Assembly: GCA_027924585.1 (NCBI GenBank)
Contig: BSBM01000361.1
Coordinates: 65,253,501-65,317,500, forward strand
Reading direction: 5' to 3'
DNA: 64,000 nucleotides
Source: Larix kaempferi
Taxonomy: Eukaryota; Streptophyta; Pinopsida; Pinales; Pinaceae
Both the position numbers and the translations under genes were made by a program. Of the stretch, positions 39,501 through 51,500 are shown one piece after another; the first letter of the stretch is position 1, and the number at the start of each line of letters is the position of its first letter. The notes below the pieces were generated by a model. That model searched no databases and was not told where the DNA came from. It worked only from the letters and a program-made list of their open reading frames with translations.

Positions 39501-42500
39501 TCTCTCCCTGACCCTTATCGGGGCTCTGATACCTTGTTAATTTATCCAGAGATAACTACTCCCTCTAGATGCCCTAGGATCTCAAACGATTTGAGTCTCT
39601 ATAAGTCAAAAATACAATAAAGACTTAAGATACAAATATTACAGATCTCTTAACACTTCAACCAATGAAATACACAACAATCACACAATAACTCAAGATA
39701 TACCCTAGAAACCCCAAATGGGGAAGACCGACTTTCTATGAGGCTTTCTTCTTGCTTGACCCTAGAGCAAAGTAAGAATGAATGTAGTACATACAGTTCT
39801 TCAGAAACAAATGCACCCCTTGTTGTCAGTTTGGATCTAAAGCTTCTGAAGATCTAACTCTGCCTGTCTCAGGCTGTATTATCTCCTCCTGTACCCTACT
39901 GCCCTAATCTGCTAAGTCTGGAATGGAAGCTTGCTTCTGTAGGATGCGCCCTTGCTTCTCTGCATGCAAAAGTGCGCCCTTCCTTCAACTGAAGGAAATT
40001 CACCCTAGGTCAAATCTCAGCCGATTTGATCTTTGATTGTCACAGTTCTTCTTCAATAACTGAAGAAGACTTGCTCCGGAAATCTCAACTGCTCAATCCT
40101 CAAACTGAGCTGAGAACGTCCTCCTCTCCTCAGGAAGTGCGCCCTCCCTCTAAGTCCTCCTCTCCTCAGGAAGTGCTCCCTCTCTCTAAGCAAAGTCCCC
40201 AACTCTCCTACCTGATCTCACTCTGATCTGTCAGCTCATTGAAACTTTGGTGACCTCCTGCCTCCTTATAACATCTCACTGGCCAATTAGGGTTACCAAA
40301 ACCCTAATATGAGTGCATGCAAAACCTCACTTTTTGCATGCCTTTTAATTTACTGTTGTGCATGCAAAACTTTGCATGCATCTTGAAGAACAACTTTCTT
40401 GGTTAACTTTTCAACACTTCTGAATAGGAAGACCTCACATCCTCATCAAATATCACATCTATACTCACTATAATCTCCCATTATGCCAGAATATTTATCT
40501 TGTAAGTTGTAAATGTATCATTGATTCACTGTATCCATCAGCACAAGGTGTTATCTCGACATCTATAATAGGTTTTGAACCTGTCTCCATGGCATCCCAT
40601 GTAATGTTCCCATTCAAATAATTTCATAGTAAGACAATCCCATCAATCCTACTAGTTTCCTAGGTTGGATGGGCACATGTGGAATGGTAATAAGGAAGCT
40701 AATAAATGATGTTTAGACATTAGAAGGGTTCAATTATTTAATAAATAGAGTGAATAGAGAAATTCAAGAGAAATCCTAGATGGCAAATGGTTTTGGAGAC
40801 ATATGGAGGATGTGGGACCCACACTAGCTTGATTTTTCATAATACATGGTATCTCTCTCTTGCAAATTCGAATTAATGGGAAGGTGAACACTCTTGGGTG
40901 AGTTGGTAAGTCATAACACATGTCATTGAGCATCTTAGGTCGAATTGGGAAGGATTGGTAACCTCCATGGAAGATAAAGAGTCAAATTGGAAGTTTGTGG
41001 ACACTTGGGCTAGATTCCCTAGCCCCTTTGACACCAATGATGGAGCATCTATGACAACTATGACAAATTGCAGACCTGACCTCTGACATCTGACCACTAT
41101 GACATGTCAGCCCCAAAAATAGGCTCAAGGAAGGCGCTCATGGGAGTTGGAGAAGCCAAAGAGACTCAAAATCGAATTTGGGAGAAGATGGAAGGTTGGA
41201 ACTAGGAGACAAGTGGCAAATGTGGAATATTTCCTAAATGGAAATCTATTGAATCTATTGAGAGGATTTCGACCCTTAGAAGGCTAATGTTGGTTATAAA
41301 ATGTAGAAATGAAGTATGAGAATGACTTTTGATGATTTGAGAAAAATTGCATTTGTGAAGAGAGAACTAGTGGATGACTAGTTTCTTGCCTTAGCCAATT
41401 TCGAGGATGAAAGATTCCCATCCAAGTTGGTGTTTGGAGAGGCCACTCAGGTCTTTCATGGTGCTTTAATGGAGTTTTATTTGTAGGTAGCAGCTACAAG
41501 AAGTTTCATGGTTTGGTTTAGTGCAGCGCTTTCTCTCCACCGTTTCCAGTTTTGAAGGCATATTCATGCTCCTTGAGGGAGGGCGTTTTTGGTGAGCTCT
41601 TGTGCTTCTTGGGAGAGCTTCTCATTATATATTTCTGATTGTAATAGCTTCATATCCTCTGTTATTAATATTCAGAAAGTCTCAGGTCAAAATACCCACT
41701 GGTTGTATGCAAAAATATTGATTAATGAGCACGCAATGTCCATTTCCCCAATGCTTTGATGTATGACCCTATAGGGTTGATTATTTCGAATGGATGGATG
41801 ATTCTCTGATATATTTGTGATTCATATACTGCCATGGATATATTCTACAAGTTTCATGTACTGTACTTGAGCATTTGAAGCATTTTTACTCAGTTTGTTT
41901 GTATTGAGAGGTGAAATAGTGCCATTTCCCCAAGGGTCGAATTGGGAGTTTTTGCTGTTGAATGTGAGGGTTAGAACAGTAGTAAAAATCATTTAATGGT
42001 GTATATGAGACCTTAATCACATACTTAACACATTACATACCTCTGTTCATAAATTCGTGGGAGTTTGGAGGCATTTGGAAGGCCATTTGCAGGGTTACCC
42101 CGGGGGGATTTGATGCACAAATTACTAGTCAAAATTACATATATTGATCAGAATACAAATCAAGTTTGCAGCAGTATTTGGAGGGCCATAAAACATCCCT
42201 GAACCTAATATTCAAGTCTAAATATCATTCATACACTCCTACAGAAGATTTGGGAGCATTTGGGTTGATTTGGAGGTCAAAACAGTAAAACTAGTCAAAG
42301 ATTGAAATTGGGAAAAAAGTGGAAAAATTGGCATTTTAATAAAATTTTGAAAAAGGGTCATTACATCCCACCATGCATGCACCTTCTCAAAGATTGAAGG
42401 CTCTTTTGGTCTCCTACTAGAATGTACAAGTGTCATTGGATCAACAAGTAACCTGAACCATTCTCTCTCACCCTTCTAGCCAAAGTCCTTAGATTAACTA

Positions 42501-45500
42501 GACTACATTCATTAATGGTACACCGTTTTTCTTCAAAAACAACTATCCACTATACATCTATCATACAATCTACTAAGCTTTCCTCTTTATGCGAGAAACT
42601 TCCAATTTATTTTCTCGTGGTCTAGGTAGAGGAATAGGACCAGATGGAAGTGTTCGTGGAACATGAGAAGAAGATGCATGGACCCCACAGATTGTTGGAC
42701 GTTGTTGAAGCTAAAGGTAAAACCCCTGCATGTGGAAACCTGTCAGTGGTTGGGGGTGGCATCTCTGGTGTATGAATTGGATCACCATCATGATCACACA
42801 ATATTTCATCCTCCAAGCACTCTAATGCTATGGCTCCATCCTCCACATTAGCCTCCTTTGGATTGATGTCCCATGTCAAATATGTTCTATCATTCTTGGC
42901 TGCCTCACAATAATGGGACAACAACCTCAATTTGTAGTGCACATGAACCAAGCTTTCTTCCCGTTCTACATTCAAACTATTTCTCTTGACATTGTGGATG
43001 AAGTTGTAGGTGCAGCAACACCTCTTTGCAAAAGATCTATTAAGAACCTGTGAAAGCACCCTCACTGCCAATTTATGCAAATATGTTGTAGTGGAGCCAT
43101 ACATGTTCCACCAGTGGATAGGACTCAACCTATCTCGATCTTTGGTCGCATGCAGGCTACCAAAGACTCCATGTTCACTGATGTAATGACTCAGTTCACT
43201 CCGTACTTGAGCACACTCCTCACAAGGGACCAACTTGTCTAATGCAAGCATATACCCATTTCGCACCTTTGGATTCGTGTGTGGTTTTTTCCTAACTCCA
43301 CCCCTAGGTGCAGGTTGGGCCAACCAAGATGGAGACTAATATTTTGGGGTAAGGACATTAGCAAGGGCATGGAGTGGAACATACAGACTATCTCACCTTT
43401 TGACCACATGTTTATGAATATGTTCATACAAGATTGCATCTCTTTGCTCAACAATGGCTTTGATTTGACCAAGCGTGCTATTCATTTTCTCATACACCTC
43501 CCTTATCACTGGTTGATCTGTTTCTGCAAAACCAATCATACTATAAATAGGCTTGGTGAACTGCAGAACATACCTAACTTGTGCCCATAACTAACCATCA
43601 AGAACGGAGTCCTCCACCTCTTGAAAGTCATGTCTAACAGATGTGCTTGTAGCTTTGTTCTTCAATTCTTTCGATGAATCACTTGAGACCATACTAGCCA
43701 ATGCCTCTCTTACCTTCAAAGGCCTCTTGAAGGTGAGGTAGTAGCTAGCAAATCTAGTCTTTGCAATCTACAATAGCTCCAACCTAGAGCGATTGCGAAA
43801 AATGTGGTGGGACATGCTATGATTGGTAATAAATTTTATCATTTTCTTACCTCTCTTGTACAAGGCACCAATCCATCGATAATTAGGGTCCTTCATCTTA
43901 ATAATATCATGCATCAAAAGGTTCAATGTGTGAACGAAACACCCTGACCAAAATATGTTAGGCTACGCATCCTCAATGATTGTTGTTGTTGCCTTAAAAT
44001 TAGCAGCATTATTAGTAATGAATTGAATGACATTGTATGGCCCAATATCTTGAATGGTTTTGAGTAAAGGTTGTGCAATATTAATACCAGTCTTGGAGCG
44101 ATCTGAGTAGTCATGGGTTGAAAGGAAGATCGCACCACTAGTAGACACACCAAGAATATTTATCAATGGCTTGCCTTTAACATTTGTCCACCCATCAAAT
44201 ACAATGGATACCCCATAGTTGGACCAATCATTTGTAAACTTTCCAAGAGCACTATTGATTTTGGTTCTTTCCCTGTCGAGTCCCATGGTTCTAGCTTTGT
44301 TATACCCAGGACTCCTGTATCCTTTAGGGGCACCATTGATGGCTTGTACCATTTCATGCCATTAGGGTGAGCGAAGAACAATGAATGGCACACCACGGCC
44401 ATAGCGAAACCTGTAAACTTTTGAATCCACATCATCTCTACAACCTTGGTCATGGAAATCTAATAATGTTCTTCACATAGGCGAGAATCCACTACCATGG
44501 GGGGATGAGGGTCTTGATTGAATCAATGATGATCCACTACCAAACATTCTTTGTGAGGATTCATATTTAACCCTTGATCTCTTGGAATTGTTTTGAGCAA
44601 CCTCTTCTTCCATCTTGTATTTGTTTCTTTCTTTAGTTGGCACTTGGTCACAGGTTTTGACTCCAACAGCCTTACCTTGATCACATGGCATAATCCCACA
44701 CAAATACATTCTCACACGGGTATATGAACCTGTGTAATAGTACAATGGGGGCATATAATTGTTATCACACAACTTGTAGTTGTCCCTAAAGGTATCCCAT
44801 CTGGGATGGTAGAGGAGATGGACAACTAAAGAGGTGACCCAAGAGATGCCACGGTTCCCAATGCAAGCTGGGATTCACGATAACCAAGGCACTCTTCACT
44901 TTAGATCAAGACAAGTCAAGACCAAGGGGGAGACCCTAGCCAATCAAGGAAGATTGACTAACCCAAAAGGTTCCTAGGGAAGCGTGTCAAAAGATGAGTT
45001 ACAGAAACCAATGAGTTGATTAGGACTAGGTGGGCCCAAGAGTTAAGTGTGGTTGAAGAGGCTTAAGAAGTGACTAATGCTTCAACCAATGAATGAATAA
45101 GACCACCTAATGGATAGATCTAGTATCATGAAAATACACAAGTGGGGCCCACTTCCTTAAAATATGGAAATGGTCCAAATGGGACCCACAAGGTGAAGTT
45201 AGGGGTGATATGGAACTAAGGGGTGTTTGATGATGTGGATCAATGGATCCAAGATGGATTAGGCAACACCCACATATGGGATCTAGCAAATGACCCTAAC
45301 CCCAAGGAGTGTGAATTGACCAAGGGAGACTAGTGCCTTGAGATGAGGGGGCAAATGGAGTCCAAATGATGCCAAAATGTAGATCGGGGTAGTTAAGGCA
45401 ATTATCAAAGTGGGTTTTAAGTGGCATGCCCCAATGTGAGCTAGATCTCCATAGATCTAAGGTTGAGAATGCATCACCCAATGACCCAAGTGGGGCACAA

Positions 45501-48500
45501 CCCTCAAAATGAGGAATGGGGCCCACAAGGCAAAAATCAAAGAGGTGAAGCACTAGGGGTAGGTTATCAAAGTAGACAAGTGCAAATCAAGTGGGATCTC
45601 ACCTACCCACGTCTTGGAAGTAGCAAAACTCACCCTCCCAAAGAGTGCAACCTCACCCAAGGAAGGCTAAGTGCTTTGGGAAAAGGGTCAAATGAGGGCC
45701 AAATGCCACCAAACTATAGATTTGAATTGCTGTGGATGCTATAGAGGTGGATTCTTTTTATTATCCCCAAAGCCAAGCTAGATCCAAGTAGATCTAGGAA
45801 AATAGAAAAATGAGGGTGTTGATTTTAAGGTTTTTTATGACCAATGAAGAAGAATGGATGGATCTAGGTACATACCTTGAAGAACTTACCTCAAATGCTT
45901 GTGGCCACTTTGCAAATTGATAGCATTCCCCTATGTGTATATTCAAGAGTGAGATCTTAGTGCTCCAAGCCAAAACGTCCTCCTCCAAGATGCCAAATCG
46001 TCCTCCTCCTACATGACAAGATCAAGTGAAACAAGCCAAGTAAGAAAATTATGAAAATGATGAAGAGATGTAATAGAAAGCATCAACTATGTCACAAAGA
46101 TACAATAATGATACTCCCTGTCACCAAGATCAACCCAAGAGAGAATATGTGGATCCCTCCAACAATAACCCTCTTCAAATCGTCCTCCTCCTCACCAATT
46201 CGGCCTCCTTGCAAGAAAACAACGTGTAGCCCCAAGATTCACAATGATACATAGAAGAGATACTGTATATTCAAAGTGCAAAAGAATCCACAATACAAGA
46301 GAAGTATGCTCCACAAAGAAGTATTCTATTCCAATATTCAAGAAGCTCCAAAGGTGCTTTTACAATAGGGGGTCTCCTCCTTATATAGGATAGTAAAGAC
46401 CAAAACCCTAAACCACAAAACCACTTTACAATACAATAGGTGAGTGGTTGAGATTAAAAGATCTCATAATCTAATCAATGGCTAAGATGAGCCAATACAT
46501 AATATCACATGGATCACTCAAAAGAGGGATGGCGTCATAGCCTAAAGTGACTCATGGAGGGTGACGTCATCACTAGGAGGGGATTAAAACACATGGACCC
46601 ACCTCATATGACATGGACATGACTCAAGAAGCTCATGGTGGGGCTAGGAGGCATCAATCCTTGCTAGCTCATCCCCATGGCACAATAATATAAAATAATA
46701 TGTCCAAAAGAATACAAATGATCAAATCCTGTCTCCAAAACTGATAGAGACATGCAGTAAATGGCCTCTTGTGGCCACTGTGGACCCCACTGACTGAAGC
46801 TGACTGATCTGGAAGATGGGGGGTCCACCCTGGAAGACCTCTGAAAAGACCAAGTGCCAAAACCTTGCCTCAATTACCTCTTTCAAATTCCTCAGTGACC
46901 CTTTTATTCCATTTTTTATCCGCCTTGAGAACTGTGAAGCTGCCCAAACTGACACCCAGAGTGCCTACTCTGTCAAACTGATCCCACCAGGCTGTCTAGG
47001 AGGGGGGTAGAATGGTAAAATCAAGTGGCTAGACCTCCCCTCCTCATACAACGCCCTAGGTGAACTGGCCTCTCATGCCTCTGCTGGATAGGCTGGGAAA
47101 ACAAGCCCAAATTTGGTCAATAGGTGGATAACTGCATCTATCACTGTCAAAGGTGCTCGAAACTGAATGATAGGTGTCTCATTGGATCCAGAAGACCCAA
47201 ATCCACTAAGAATGTGTACTCATACACCATGGGTTGACCTGAGGGGTCAACTGTAAGGTCCACCATACCTAGATAGTGCATAATCTATTGATCTAAAATA
47301 ATAATAAAACTGTTGAACTGCATCAACCATCATTTGAATCATATGTCCACCATATGGTATCATTAAATAAGAGTATGTGGGACCATCAATCATCATCCAT
47401 AAGTATACATGGTCCACATCATCATGGATCCCAAGAATGACCATGGTCAAACTATGTTTGACCAGGTCAACATACAACCAAGGACAAGACTATATCAATA
47501 GACTAAAGACATTTTCCTCTAATCACATTCACAACTTAGCTTAAAATACATCATCATTCCATGGCAGTTTAATACATATAGATATTAATGTTATTTATAC
47601 TTCACTTGCACAAAAAGCTTTAATGACAGACTCACCCATTGGACATGGTCTAACTGCTAGCTAAGGGTGAAGGCTAAGACAAGGTTGGGCAAAGGGGATG
47701 ACTTGACCAAACTCAACTAGGTGACACTTTGGAAGGGAAAAGGGGAGCTACATTCTATCCCGGACAAATAACACGGGGAAGGGTTGTGCCTCACAAATGG
47801 ATAAGTTGTTTAGAGAGTGTTTATTCAACTTAGGCATCATGTCTACATCAAGCTGATCCAGGTTCATTAGGATCATTCAATTTCATTTCATGGCCTTTTT
47901 GGCCTACATTAGAGGAAATTTCAATTTAAAATGGGCCTTCCAAAAATAATACAAATTCCATGTCATCATGTATTAGCCAATCAAAATACTTTAAAATTAA
48001 AAAAGGGAGCACCGAAAAAAATTGGAGGAAAAAAATAAAAACTACTTTTTTGGATCATATTTTCAACTTATCTCCTTGTAGGTTTAATTATGCATCCAAT
48101 GAGTATCCATGTTGCATACTTTTAACAACATCCACACCATGAAAAATCGAAAATATATTAAAAAACGTGTTTTCTCTCACTAGAAACACGTTTTTTAATG
48201 TATTTTCGATTTTTCATGGTGTGGATGTTGTTAAAAGTATGCAACATGGGTACTTGTTGGATGCATAATTTAATTATCCATCCAACGAGTCCTCCTACTT
48301 GAAATTTGAGTAAATCTACAAGGAGATAAGTTGAAAATACGATCCAAAAAAGTAGTTCTTTTACTCTCTCTCTACTATTATTCTATTATTTTCTTTTTAT
48401 TTTCCTTAGGAGGCCCATTTTTTACCCAAATTACGTCTAATGCATAACCCTTCGGATTTCAGATGTGCTAAGAAGCACAACTAGTCGCAACTTGCATCCA

Positions 48501-51500
48501 GCACATGTTTATACATAGACAAGGTCAGCAATAATAGATATAACTTTGAGTAACCATTTCTTTTTGGATCTTTTTATACTCTTCGAGGAGTATTTTTAGT
48601 AGTTCATCGCTCTTGCCCTTTACTCACGTGTGTTTAAAAACAAATTCTAGAGTTTACAGTTTCCATGGGCGTATTTATAAAGATTTCCAATATAGGTAGT
48701 ACATGAGCTTTCAGTTTTAGCCAACAACATCTCAAGTGACTAGGGGGACTTTTGCCAGTGCCAAACATTGGGACAACCGACCAGAATGATTTAGGCCTAC
48801 AATCCAACTCACCAAAGGCAAATTCTGTCACCAACTCAGAGCCGATACACTAAACAAACATGGATGCGGTCCAAACATGGATGCGGTCCAACACAGAGGT
48901 AGTGATGGGGAAGTCCTCAGTATCAAAAAGTCAAGAAAGGCAAGTCAAAGGTGAAAAGCCAAATCAGGAAGGTCATGGATGGATGGAGTCAAATGAATGT
49001 GGTGCCTAAGCTAGCAGACAAGAATGTCTAGGAAGACCATATCTATGCTCATAGGAGGGTAATAAAACCAGTGAGTTTTGTCAGAAAACCTTAAGTGTGC
49101 GAGCGATACGTCCAATTAATAGTTATAACATCATCCAAGATATTCAATTTTAATTGTAATAGTATTGTCATATCCTGAATCATATACCAAGCTAATGCTG
49201 TGAAGATGACCAAAACAACAAGATAATAGTCCATAGTCAATAATCAGAAGTCCATAGGTTATATCACATCATAATCATAGTCATCAAAAATCATCTGAAA
49301 CACTGCTGAAATAACATCACTGGGCACTGAACTGAAACTATATGGAACAAAGGGTCACATTGGTCATCAAATATGAACTTTCAAGGCTCAGCCTTGGCAC
49401 AAGGTCTAACATAAGTCTGATAAAATACACTGCTCTAATCATGAGTGATCTCAAAATACAGGTTCATCATAGCTAATCTCTGTAAAAGCAAAGCTCTGAA
49501 CTGTGCAGATATTTGCTCAGCAAGAATAGTAGCCCTGCTACTATGGTGTGATAACAATAAACTTTGTGGTTCCATGCCCTCTCCCTCTTTCAAGCCTTGT
49601 CACATACTTCCACAAAGGTGGTGTATCTTTTTGGTTTTTGCCCCTCATCACTTTGAAGCTCATCATTATCATCATCCTCTTTTGGTTCCCATTCCTCCTC
49701 TCCATGGTATGTGTCACTTCCTACCTCCTCCTCCTCATCCTTGCCACGACCATATCTGTTTCTCAACACCATCATAATGAGAAGAAGTGGAAACAAAAGA
49801 TAAAACCACATACCCATCATGCTTCTTGACTCAAGATGAGAATCACTTGCTGCCTGCAGTAGAATGATGGAGAAGAAGAAATGGGAAAGAGTAGGAGAAG
49901 AGAACATTCAAGATTTAAAATTTTAACATGGTGAAATATTTTTTCAAAAAACAAACAAAGAGTGGGATTTAGAGCCTACCTCTTTAGCTCTCCAATGGTG
50001 GTTGAATGTCTCTATGGAAGCCTTCAATCTCCTCTCCAAGCTATCACAAATAGTAGCCTTCAATCACCCCTTAAATCTCCCTTCCAAGCTCCCAGAAATT
50101 TGCTCACAAACAACTAGCAAACTCACCCAAAGCCCTAGCAAAGAGAAGTGAAATCAATGAATTGAGGAAATAGAATGAGATCAAATGGACTCAAATATTG
50201 TTTGTATCCCCTAAGAGAACCTAAAACAATCCTAGGCATTCCCAAAAAACTAAGTGGAATCTTGCACAAATGAAAAAATGCTAGATCGGTGCGCCTAACC
50301 CACGGAAGCTGCCCGAAAGCATTTTCGGGAGCGTTTTTTAGCCTCGAGAGCATTGAGAAAGTGATGAGGAATCACTCAGGAAGTGTCGATCCCTCATCGC
50401 TCCCTCAACACTTCCACCAAAACCAAGGAGTGAAATGTTTTTACCTGGAATTGCAAATTGCAAAAACGCTCGCGATAGGAAGTGATGAAGAATCGCGATC
50501 CTGGGATCAATTCCTGTTTGCTTCCTTTGGGAACGCGAATTGGGAGTTTATCAAAGGGGGGTAGGCACTTCCCCTCTACCTTGCTCTACAATAGTGCCAT
50601 GAATTGCAAACCTGGAATCAATCCTAGAATCATCTTTCGTCAAGGTATTACACCTATCCTCCTCAATGCAAATGGAAGGTTCACGAATGGAAGAAATCAA
50701 TGCAATATGACTAGCATATCTCCTAGGAAGTATATTATCCCTCACTAGAGATCATGGCACTCCTACATGCTCTCGTGCATCTTGTAATTTCTAGGTTAGC
50801 AATCTTGGCTTCCTACAAGTTAGAGTAGGTGAGGGCATCTCCATACTCATCTCACCTCAACTCCTTTTGAATCAAACTTATATTGAGTCTCTAAATTAGT
50901 GTTTGGAGAAACACCCTCCTCTCCCTCTTCTCAATCACTAAAGGAGAGTCTTGTGAACAGGAAGACCTCACATCCTCATCAAATATCACATCTCTACTCA
51001 CCATAGTCTCCCATTATGCCAGAATATTGATCTTGTAAGTTGTAAATGTATCATTGATTCACTGTATCCATCAGCACAATGTGCTATCTCGACATCTATA
51101 ATAGGTTTTGAACTTGTCTCCATGGCATCCCACCATGCATGCACCTTCTCAAAGCTAGAAGGCTCTTCTAGTCTCCTACTAGAATGTACAAGTGTCACTG
51201 TATCAACAAGTAACCTGAAAAGGCCATTCTCTCTCACCCTTCTAGCCAAAGTCCTCAGATTAATTAGACTACAATCATTAATAATACACTGTTTTTCCAC
51301 AAAACCAACTATCCACTATACATCTATCATACAAGACACTGAAAGAAGATTATTTGTCAAACTAGGAACAAAGAAAATTGAATCTAACTCAAGAATATCA
51401 CCTAAAGGCATTTGAAAGGAAATGAAGCCAACTCCTCTCACAAGATATAAGTACCATTGTCACCAATCTCCATGCTCGTGCCTCTTTCTTACTACTGAAA

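Larger units (their letters stand above)
35032..40416 (-). mobile_element. 5.4-kb Copia element with both LTRs, lacking gag
   Basis: Minus strand. 5' LTR 39535-40416, PBS GGTATCAGAGCC on the minus strand next to it (39521-39533), degenerate protease to RNase H, PPT GAGGGAG (35924-35930), 3' LTR 35032-35923. Only about 200 bp separate the PBS from the protease, so gag is absent. Flanks are CTTGT (35027-35031) and CTTCT (40417-40421); X2 shows the unoccupied site, GAGTCTTGTGAACAGG, near 50946. Confidence 0.93.
28099..42562. repeat. tandem segmental duplication, copy X1
   Basis: Runs from inside the hAT 3' end to a Copia pre-integrase-like remnant. It aligns in order with X2 (42563-51328) once four insertions are removed (28640-29190, 30618-33627, 35032-40416, 40600-42365). 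The bases ATACAA stand at the left break (28099-28104), at the X1/X2 junction (42563-42568) and at the right break (51329-51334). Confidence 0.82.
42563..51328. repeat. tandem segmental duplication, copy X2
   Basis: About 8.8 kb, of which 4.8 kb (44760-49556) is a later insertion. It carries hAT copy B and a continuous Copia remnant. Beyond 51334 the sequence continues into parts of the same Copia (protease, LTR-like) that are not duplicated, and before 28099 the hAT end is likewise single, as expected for a simple tandem duplication. Confidence 0.82.

Noticed and set aside
44760-49556. DNA transposon with 11-bp TIR instead of an LTR-type insert
   Set aside because: TG...CA ends and 5-bp flanks fit an LTR better and a minus-strand TATA box is present; but with no pol seen, the DNA transposon alternative is not excluded.
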